A stretch of DNA of 6,107 nt, taken from positions 1 through 6,107 of the forward strand of contig CACZQD010000009.1 in the NCBI GenBank assembly GCA_902783215.1, written 5' to 3'. Source of the stretch: an uncultured Erysipelotrichaceae bacterium. GTDB taxonomy: Bacteria > Bacillota_I > Bacilli_A > RF39 > UBA660. Positions 1 to 4,908 of the stretch are shown here, in pieces. The position numbers were made by a program, and so were the translations under genes. Numbering within the stretch: the first letter of the stretch is position 1; every line of letters begins with the position of its first letter. The notes beneath the pieces are model-generated. The model was not told where the DNA came from. It did no database searches and saw only the letters and a program-made list of their open reading frames with translations.

Positions 1-51
1 ACAATAATTTCCATATCTTTTAATGTTTGATTTACTAAACTATCCAAACAC
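1..51. repeat. Dispersed coding repeat, copy 1 (GT2 N-terminus)
   Basis: This segment encodes the CLDSLVNQTLKDMEII part of the left-edge GT2. Bases 1-44 are identical to 1846-1889. There is one difference at base 45, after which identity resumes to base 51. It is one of three copies in the window, all in the same codon register at the same protein position, so it reflects shared ancestry or exchange of GT2 modules and is not a mobile element. Confidence 0.8.
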
Positions 52-107
52 TTATTAATATATTTCTCAACATTATAAACTGGTACAATAACGCTAACTT
101 TAGTCAT
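1..107 (-). CDS. Family 2 glycosyltransferase, N-terminal fragment (cut by window edge)
   Basis: The ATG is at 107-105 on the minus strand and the frame stays open to base 1, giving 35 complete codons. The visible protein begins MTKVSVIVPVYNVEKY and continues through CLDSLVNQTLKDMEII. This is the first beta strand and following helix of the GT-A nucleotide-sugar-binding fold of family GT2 (Pfam PF00535 type). The catalytic part with the DxD motif would lie outside the window. An AAGGAG ribosome site seven bases upstream supports the start. The start codon is two bases after the stop of the GT14 gene, so it is probably translated in the same operon. The DNA is collinear with the start of the GT2 gene at 1008-1952 (93 of 107 bases identical by hand count), so it is a close paralogue of that gene. 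Sugar donor and acceptor cannot be inferred. Confidence 0.88.
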   Translation of the reverse strand, partial: MTKVSVIVPVYNVEKYINKCLDSLVNQTLKDMEII

Positions 108-109
108 TT

Positions 110-1003
110 CTAATCTCCTTTTATATTATTATATATTAAATCAATTAAATCCTTATGTTTTTTATCATTAGTAGATAATTTTCTAACAAATAACATATCT
201 GATTTCATTATATCATTAAAATCATTTTTATTAAAGGTATATGGACTTCCTCTATCCCAATCAATTAGTCGCATTATTTGATGATAATCATCATCAATAT
301 TTGTATACAAATTATCATAGAATTTAGAATATTTTATAATTGTTTGTAAGAAAAACTCATCCGCACAAAATGTATATTTATAATTTGACAAAACATCTTC
401 TTTTTTAGTTAAAACATATCTCGCACAACTATCAGTTATACTAAACCAATTTGCTCCATACATAAATTGTTTATTTTTTATTCTATTTACTTTAAAAACT
501 TTTTGAATTTTTAAAGTTATAGAATGTAATTTTTGATAAATTTTTTTCAAATATTTATTACTACTTCTCAAATTATTAGTAAATAAATGATAGTATTTAA
601 CACGTTCTAATCGATGATCATGAATATATTGATGTTTAAAATAATGAATAAACTCTTTACCAGCATTTTTATCAAAAAAATTATGAATATCATCCTGTGA
701 TTTAATAGGTAGATCAACACCAGAAATAAAATGATAATACTGATATTGTAATTTAGTGGCTTCTTCTAATAATAAGTATTCACACTTTATCTGTTTATAA
801 CTACCCCATCTAATATCTAGTCGTTTAGTATAATATATATTAGAATATTTAACTATTGTTTTTAAATGGTCTAAATTAATACTTTTATTCTTTTTATCAA
901 TATGAATATAAATATCATTACGTTTATCATCTAGAAGTAGTATTAGCTTTTCAAGAATATATGGTTCATTATGAGCCATAATTAAATAAGCATGTTTTTT
1001 CAT
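110..1003 (-). CDS. GT14 family (core-2/I-branching type) beta-glycosyltransferase
   Basis: The 297-residue product resembles bacterial members of the Core-2/I-Branching enzyme family (Pfam PF02485, CAZy GT14), whose characterised eukaryotic members add beta-1,6-GlcNAc or beta-xylose. Visible landmarks in the family order are: YLIMAHNEPYILEKL at residues 6-20, YIHIDKK at 32-38, RWGSYKQIKCEYLLLEEA at 65-82, HFISGVDLPIKS at 91-102, GANWFSIT at 183-190, ADEFFLQT at 214-221, and RLIDWDRGSPYTF at 245-257 followed by LFVRKLS at 271-277. GT14 enzymes have a GT-A-like fold but generally lack a DxD motif, and the acidic residues of ADEFF are the likely functional counterpart. The length is normal for a bacterial, soluble member. 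No signal peptide or transmembrane segment is seen, so it probably acts at the cytoplasmic face on a lipid-linked glycan. The start is supported by an AGGTGA site and lies five bases after the stop of the upstream GT2 gene. Donor sugar and linkage are not determined by the sequence. Confidence 0.9.
   Translation of the reverse strand: MKKHAYLIMAHNEPYILEKLILLLDDKRNDIYIHIDKKNKSINLDHLKTIVKYSNIYYTKRLDIRWGSYKQIKCEYLLLEEATKLQYQYYHFISGVDLPIKSQDDIHNFFDKNAGKEFIHYFKHQYIHDHRLERVKYYHLFTNNLRSSNKYLKKIYQKLHSITLKIQKVFKVNRIKNKQFMYGANWFSITDSCARYVLTKKEDVLSNYKYTFCADEFFLQTIIKYSKFYDNLYTNIDDDYHQIMRLIDWDRGSPYTFNKNDFNDIMKSDMLFVRKLSTNDKKHKDLIDLIYNNIKGD
115..120 (-). promoter_or_regulatory. Ribosome binding site of the left-edge GT2 gene
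   Basis: AAGGAG on the minus strand, seven bases before the ATG at 107. It lies inside the last codons of the GT14 gene. It is the strongest Shine-Dalgarno match in the window and fixes the start of the truncated GT2 gene. Confidence 0.8.
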
Positions 1004-1007
1004 TAAA

Positions 1008-1013
1008 TCACCT
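1008..1013 (-). promoter_or_regulatory. Ribosome binding site of the GT14 gene, overlapping the GT2 stop codon
   Basis: AGGTGA on the minus strand, four bases before the ATG at 1003. Its last three bases are the TGA stop codon of the GT2 gene at 1008-1952, so a ribosome terminating there sits directly on the next initiation site. This suggests translational coupling. Confidence 0.65.
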
Positions 1014-1952
1014 ATTTTTTAATTTTTTAATTAATCTCAACAATATATAATGTTTATTATAGCTTAAATTACATATTAACTTCAACTTTTTAGAAGATTT
1101 TAAATAATACTTATTATTTTTCCAATTCGGAAATCTTTCTTTCATAATATCATTAATTTTATATAAATATTCAGTACCTTCCTTATAATCTAAAAAGCGA
1201 AGTGATGCAGTTCTAAGTAAATGAGTAATATATAAATACTCAACTTCTTCAGGATATTTATTATAAAGTATTTTATAGTTATTATCTAAAACATAGAATA
1301 TATCTAATAATTTATTATTAAATGTAGTCTGTTTCATAATAGAACCAGATCTTTGATAATAAAAATATAATCCTTCTTCAACAAAAGATACTTTATCTGT
1401 CTGATCAATAATATATGGCACTAAATTTAAATCTTCATAAAATCTATTTAGTTCAAATGAAACTTTTTTAAATAAGGAACGTTTAAATAGTCTTATACAT
1501 GCCATAGGAGGTGCGATTACATAGTTTTTAATAGTACTATCTGAATAATGAAGATTTGTATGGATATATTCTTTAGATCCATCATCATAAACATTAATCG
1601 AATCACAAATAGCAACATCACTTTTATCTTCTATTATCTTTTTATACATTTTTTCAAACATATCAAGTTCAACATAATCATCTGAATCAATAAATGAAAT
1701 ATAATCTCCTTTAGCTTTTTTTATACCAAAATTTCGTGCACTGGAAAGTCCACCGTTTTCTTTTATAAATGATTTAACATTTTTATATTTTTTTACATAT
1801 TTATCAATAATATCTTGAGAATTATCTTTAGTTCCATCATTAACAACAATAATTTCCATATCTTTTAATGTTTGATTTACTAAACTATCTAAACACCGTG
1901 CAATATAATCTTCAACATTATATACTGGTACAATCACACTAATTTTAATCAT
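1008..1952 (-). CDS. Family 2 glycosyltransferase
   Basis: The 314-residue product has an N-terminal GT2 catalytic domain (PF00535 type, residues about 3-170). It begins KISVIVPVYNVEDY, has VNDG at 37-40 for nucleotide binding, and FIDSDDYVELDM at 87-98, where DSDD (89-92) is the metal/nucleotide-sugar DxD motif. The second half carries FYEDLNLVPY at 171-180, with the ED pair that usually includes the catalytic base in this class, and YFYYQRSGSIM at 196-206, a common acceptor-side motif of EpsJ/CpsI-like enzymes. The C-terminus (about 290-314) is basic and hydrophobic, ending LIRLIKKLKNR-like, perhaps a peripheral membrane anchor. Such enzymes add one sugar to a growing lipid-linked oligosaccharide. 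The start is set by an AGGAG site six bases upstream that overlaps the GT4 stop codon. Residues 1-103 are about 70% identical to the GT2 at 3952-4908 (72 of 103 by hand), but the C-terminal halves differ. Donor and linkage are unknown. Confidence 0.93.
   Translation of the reverse strand: MIKISVIVPVYNVEDYIARCLDSLVNQTLKDMEIIVVNDGTKDNSQDIIDKYVKKYKNVKSFIKENGGLSSARNFGIKKAKGDYISFIDSDDYVELDMFEKMYKKIIEDKSDVAICDSINVYDDGSKEYIHTNLHYSDSTIKNYVIAPPMACIRLFKRSLFKKVSFELNRFYEDLNLVPYIIDQTDKVSFVEEGLYFYYQRSGSIMKQTTFNNKLLDIFYVLDNNYKILYNKYPEEVEYLYITHLLRTASLRFLDYKEGTEYLYKINDIMKERFPNWKNNKYYLKSSKKLKLICNLSYNKHYILLRLIKKLKNR
1644..1727. repeat. Second shared coding block, copy in the GT2 at 1008-1952
   Basis: Encodes residues 76-103 (GIKKAKGDY through DSDDYVELDM to KMY). 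It aligns without gaps to 4600-4683, with about 71 of 84 bases identical by hand count and 25 of 28 residues identical. It covers the DxD catalytic motif. The close similarity fades soon after this block. Confidence 0.7.
1846..1896. repeat. Dispersed coding repeat, copy 2 (GT2 N-terminus)
   Basis: Same coding position as the copy at 1-51, with one mismatch over 51 bases. It shares a 26-base exact run with the third copy (1870-1895 equals 4826-4851). It lies in codons 19-36 of the GT2 gene at 1008-1952. Confidence 0.8.
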
Positions 1953-1958
1953 TATACT

Positions 1959-1963
1959 CTCCT
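1959..1963 (-). promoter_or_regulatory. Ribosome binding site of the GT2 gene at 1008-1952
   Basis: AGGAG on the minus strand, six bases before the ATG at 1952. The AG of the GT4 TAG stop codon (1964-1962) forms the first two bases of this site, again placing a stop codon on the next gene's ribosome site. Confidence 0.75.
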
Positions 1964-3113
1964 AACTATTATTATCTATTTCATTGAATAATTTAATCCA
2001 ATTTTTAATTACTGAATCCGTCTTAAACTGATACGAAAATTTTTTTGCATTATCTGACATATTTTTCAATTTTTTTTCATTAGAAAGTAGTTCTATTAAT
2101 TTATTTTTATATTCATCAATATCATCCATTGGAACAACAAATCCATTAAATCCATCTTTAATCTGTTCAGCCACACCTTCTCCATATTTAAATGAAATAA
2201 CAGGAAGGCCACAGTCAAAAGACTCTAAAATACTAATAGAAAAACCTTCAAACAACGATGTATTTAAGGATAATGATGATTTAAGAAGTATATCTTGTGG
2301 ACTATCAGTAGAACCACAAAAACTAATTTGTTTACTATTTTTGATTATATTTTGTGATTCGTCATTTAAACTACCTACTCCATATATATCAAATGTCCAA
2401 TCATTAAACTTAGAATCTTTAAATACATCATTAACTATCTTAATCATCAAATCAATTCTTTTTTCAGGATGCATACGTGTTATAACACATATCTTTTTGT
2501 TTTTAACTACATCAGCTTTTTTATCTTTTTCAAATTGACAAGGATTATAAATATATGTGTTATTTCTAAATCCATAATTAGATGCTTGATTTAAAATAGT
2601 TTTATTTAACCAAGCTAACTTAAATACTTTTTGATCATATTTTTTTAATACTTTAACATTATATCGATCTTTAAGTACATATTCAAAAGAAGAGTGCTGA
2701 AGATTTATTGTTCTTTTTAAATATTCCTTTGGTACAGCCAGTAATGTATGATAATGAGATGTAATTATATAATCAGGATCATATCTATAAATTTCTTGTT
2801 TAGCTTTATTTAAATCACTTTTCAACTTAAAATGCTCTTTTATATAGCGAATTAAAGTTCTAAAGAATGAAAAATGTTTTAAAGATTTAATAATATCTTT
2901 TTTTCTAGTTATTTCCCAATTATCTTTCTTATTAATAACTTTAATATCAAGTTTAGTGTTTATATTATCCATACCAGGATGATTATTTCTAATTCCCAGT
3001 ATCTCAACACCATATCCTAATTCAAGTAGTTTTTCACCTAACGTTTTATTAACTGACCATATACCACCTAACGAATTACCTTTTATTTGTAAAAATAATA
3101 CTTTCTTTTTCAT
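1962..3113 (-). CDS. Family 4 glycosyltransferase (GT-B fold)
   Basis: The 383-residue product is a retaining GT4-type enzyme with two Rossmann-like domains. The N-terminal acceptor domain opens with KKVLFLQIKGNSLGGIWSVN (residues 3-22), where the glycine-rich GGIWSVN loop is typical, and includes YDPDYIITSHYH at 111-122. The C-terminal donor domain (Pfam PF00534 type, about 205-365) has ITRMHPEKRIDLMI at 211-224, with the conserved R213 and K218 that contact donor phosphates. It also has FCGSTDSPQDILLKSSLSLNTS (265-286, in two motifs) and the EX7E signature from E289 to E297 (EGFSISILE), followed by CGLPVISF and NGFVVP. No membrane segment is seen, so it is probably cytoplasmic or peripheral to the membrane. 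It would transfer a hexose or an N-acetylhexosamine onto the lipid-linked glycan. Its ATG overlaps the LicD stop as ATGA (3110-3113), and GAGG lies four bases upstream. A role in teichoic-acid glycosylation is possible, but nothing in the sequence proves it. Confidence 0.93.
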   Translation of the reverse strand: MKKKVLFLQIKGNSLGGIWSVNKTLGEKLLELGYGVEILGIRNNHPGMDNINTKLDIKVINKKDNWEITRKKDIIKSLKHFSFFRTLIRYIKEHFKLKSDLNKAKQEIYRYDPDYIITSHYHTLLAVPKEYLKRTINLQHSSFEYVLKDRYNVKVLKKYDQKVFKLAWLNKTILNQASNYGFRNNTYIYNPCQFEKDKKADVVKNKKICVITRMHPEKRIDLMIKIVNDVFKDSKFNDWTFDIYGVGSLNDESQNIIKNSKQISFCGSTDSPQDILLKSSLSLNTSLFEGFSISILESFDCGLPVISFKYGEGVAEQIKDGFNGFVVPMDDIDEYKNKLIELLSNEKKLKNMSDNAKKFSYQFKTDSVIKNWIKLFNEIDNNS

Positions 3114-3937
3114 ATATCCTCACTATCTTTATAATAAGCAATATAATGATGATGAGTAACTTGTTGGTTCTTAGGAGGTAATTTCATATAATCACCATAC
3201 ATGCTTTTTAAATAATAATCATAATTTTTCATAGAAGTAAAATTTTCATTATTAAATTTATAATTGTCTATCCTTTCAAACACAGCTTTAGGCATTAATT
3301 CTTTTGGATCACCTATCGAAGTATTCGCCCATATCAAACAATTAGATCTTTTATACTTTTTAGCTATTTTTTCAGTTTTAAATGCAAGCTTTCTCGCACC
3401 AATTTTACTAGAACACTTAAACCATAAATATTTAATAGGCTTTAATAGTTTATGACTGGTAGAAAATGTTGAAGTATAAGCCATATAATGAGACTTTTTT
3501 AGAAAAGATAATTTTTTTAAATGAAGTTTTCCAATTAATTTATTATTTGGATATCCATCTATTGGAAAAATATCTAAATATACACCTAAATCTTTAATTT
3601 CTTTAGTATCTTCTTCCTTCATAAAAGTGTCAGTATCAACCAATTTCATCATAGGATAATAATAATCATCAACTAAATTAAGAGATAACAATTTATAATG
3701 CTTTATTTGATTATTATTTTCTTTAAAATATTTTTCTAATTTTTCATAATCTTCTCGCATAAATAATATATCAATATCATCATCCCATGGTATAAATCCT
3801 TCATGTCTTACCGCACCTAGTAATGTCCCACCACATAAATAATATGTAATATTTAATTTTTTACAAATATGTTTTATTTCTTTAAGCATATCAAATTCAA
3901 TTTTCTTCATCTCTTCAATTCCTAAATTTTTAGGCAT
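3110..3937 (-). CDS. licD: LicD family phosphotransferase
   Basis: The 275-residue product matches the LicD/fukutin nucleotidyltransferase-fold family (Pfam PF04991). The best-known members move phosphocholine from CDP-choline onto teichoic acids or lipooligosaccharide, and fukutin relatives move ribitol phosphate. The core is YYLCGGTLLGAVRHEGFIP (residues 32-50) followed directly by WDDDIDI (51-57), which includes the catalytic metal-binding aspartates. GVYLDIFPIDGYP (118-130) and the C-terminal SMYGDYMKLPP (245-255) with an HHH cluster (262-264) complete the usual family layout. It is full length, with no missing key residue. It has no signal peptide or membrane segment, so it acts at the cytoplasmic face. 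A GGTGAT site just upstream of the ATG supports the start, in the widest gap of the window (14 bp). The gene sits between two glycosyltransferases, which suggests modification of the repeat unit before export. The phospho-substituent is not settled: no licA, licB or licC is in the window. The symbol denotes the family only. Confidence 0.93.
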   Translation of the reverse strand: MPKNLGIEEMKKIEFDMLKEIKHICKKLNITYYLCGGTLLGAVRHEGFIPWDDDIDILFMREDYEKLEKYFKENNNQIKHYKLLSLNLVDDYYYPMMKLVDTDTFMKEEDTKEIKDLGVYLDIFPIDGYPNNKLIGKLHLKKLSFLKKSHYMAYTSTFSTSHKLLKPIKYLWFKCSSKIGARKLAFKTEKIAKKYKRSNCLIWANTSIGDPKELMPKAVFERIDNYKFNNENFTSMKNYDYYLKSMYGDYMKLPPKNQQVTHHHYIAYYKDSEDI

Positions 3938-3940
3938 AGA

Positions 3941-3946
3941 ATCACC
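3941..3946 (-). promoter_or_regulatory. Ribosome binding site of the licD-family gene
   Basis: GGTGAT on the minus strand, three bases before the ATG at 3937 (four if the site is taken as GGTGA). The spacing is short, but the same pattern precedes the GT14 gene, and the protein start (MPKNLGIEEMKKIE) fits the family. Confidence 0.55.
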
Positions 3947-3951
3947 AATCC

Positions 3952-4908
3952 TTAATTTATTTTTTTACTTATATATTTCTTATACATATTAGGATGTATA
4001 CGGTAATAATGCATTATGAAATCTTTTATTGAATTAGAAGATAATAGATATCTAACTTTCCAATTTCTAAAATGACGATCTAGAAACTTATAACCTTTAT
4101 CTAAAAAACTAATACATAATTCATAATCTTTATGATCAATTATTCTATGAACATATTCAAATACCTTTTTAGTACACAATATTTCATAAGCTTTTTTCAA
4201 TTTTTCATTTTTATTTTTAAACGATAAACTTAGATTATCTAAAATAGTCAATATATCGAAGACTTTATCATTAATAATACCTGTTTCTCCATTTTCATTT
4301 ACCAAGTAATTATATAAATATTCATCAATATATGTAACTTTATTTGTCTTTAAAAACACTTTTAATACAGCTTCTAAATCTTCATATTTAATCTTGTCAG
4401 GAAAACATACATCATCCCATAATTCCTTTTTAAATAGCTTATTCCACGGACTATAATCCATTTTATAAACCATCGATGGATTATCATATAAATTTGTTAT
4501 TAAACAATTAGAGCTAATATTTACAGGAATTTTACCATCATTATTAAATTTATTGTAGTTGCACACAACAATATCTGATTGAGATTTTATTAATGCATTA
4601 TACATTTTTTCATACATATCTAGCTCTACATAATCATCACTATCAACAAAGCCAATATAATCTCCCTTAGCTTTTTTTATTCCCTCATTTCTAGTATAAC
4701 TAATACCCTTATTAGATCTATTAATATATTTAATATTAGAATACTTAGACAAATATTTCTTAATTATTTGATCAGATTTATCTTTTGATCCGTCGTTAAT
4801 AACAATTAACTCAATATCTTTTAACGTTTGATTTACTAAACTATCTAAACATCTTTCTACTTTATCTTCCATATTATAAACTGGAACTACCACGCTAATC
4901 TTAACCAT
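3952..4908 (-). CDS. Family 2 glycosyltransferase
   Basis: The 318-residue product has a GT2 catalytic domain (PF00535 type): KISVVVPVYNMED at residues 3-15, INDGSKD at 37-43, GIKKAKGDY at 76-84 and FVDSDDYVELDM at 87-98 with the DxD motif DSDD (89-92). The second half has SPWNKLFKKELW at 153-164 and KYEDLEAVLK at 174-183, where the ED pair is the likely catalytic base region. Where many relatives have a YYxRxGSIM-like acceptor loop, this one has YLYNYLVNENGETGI (197-211), so its acceptor or donor probably differs from that of the GT2 at 1008-1952, despite near-identity in the first 103 residues. The C-terminus is rich in Lys and Tyr and could touch the membrane. The ATG lies within the last codons of the flippase gene (8-bp overlap, different frame). 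Only a weak purine tract (AAGAGAAG) precedes it, so translation probably depends on coupling to the flippase. The start is chosen because MVKISVVVPVYN is the normal GT2 beginning. Confidence 0.93.
   Translation of the reverse strand: MVKISVVVPVYNMEDKVERCLDSLVNQTLKDIELIVINDGSKDKSDQIIKKYLSKYSNIKYINRSNKGISYTRNEGIKKAKGDYIGFVDSDDYVELDMYEKMYNALIKSQSDIVVCNYNKFNNDGKIPVNISSNCLITNLYDNPSMVYKMDYSPWNKLFKKELWDDVCFPDKIKYEDLEAVLKVFLKTNKVTYIDEYLYNYLVNENGETGIINDKVFDILTILDNLSLSFKNKNEKLKKAYEILCTKKVFEYVHRIIDHKDYELCISFLDKGYKFLDRHFRNWKVRYLLSSNSIKDFIMHYYRIHPNMYKKYISKKIN
4600..4683. repeat. Second shared coding block, copy in the GT2 at 3952-4908
   Basis: Partner of 1644-1727, encoding residues 76-103 around DSDD of the second complete GT2. 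It marks the downstream limit of the strongly conserved N-terminal module of the two paralogues. Confidence 0.7.
4802..4852. repeat. Dispersed coding repeat, copy 3 (GT2 N-terminus)
   Basis: The third and most diverged copy, in the GT2 gene at 3952-4908. The differences sit mostly in the part encoding the ELIV strand; the CLDSLVNQ part is exact against copy 2. Confidence 0.75.

Noticed and set aside
2040..2077. Runs of 7-8 T (A on the coding strand) in the GT4 gene as possible phase-variable tracts
   Set aside because: Runs of 7 also occur in the GT14, LicD and GT2 genes and are expected at this base composition with many Lys codons. No G/C tract or tandem repeat is present and every frame is intact.
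2341..2538. Plus-strand open frame of 65 codons inside the GT4 gene
   Set aside because: It lies fully antisense to well-supported GT4 coding sequence that includes the donor-domain motif, has no clear ribosome site and no recognisable protein features. It is a shadow frame.
3264..3455. Plus-strand open frame of 63 codons inside the licD-family gene
   Set aside because: It is antisense to conserved LicD coding sequence, with no family resemblance or separate signals.
3938..3951. Possible promoter or terminator in the widest intergenic gap
   Set aside because: Only 14 bases are available. They hold the ribosome site of the licD-family gene and no inverted repeat.
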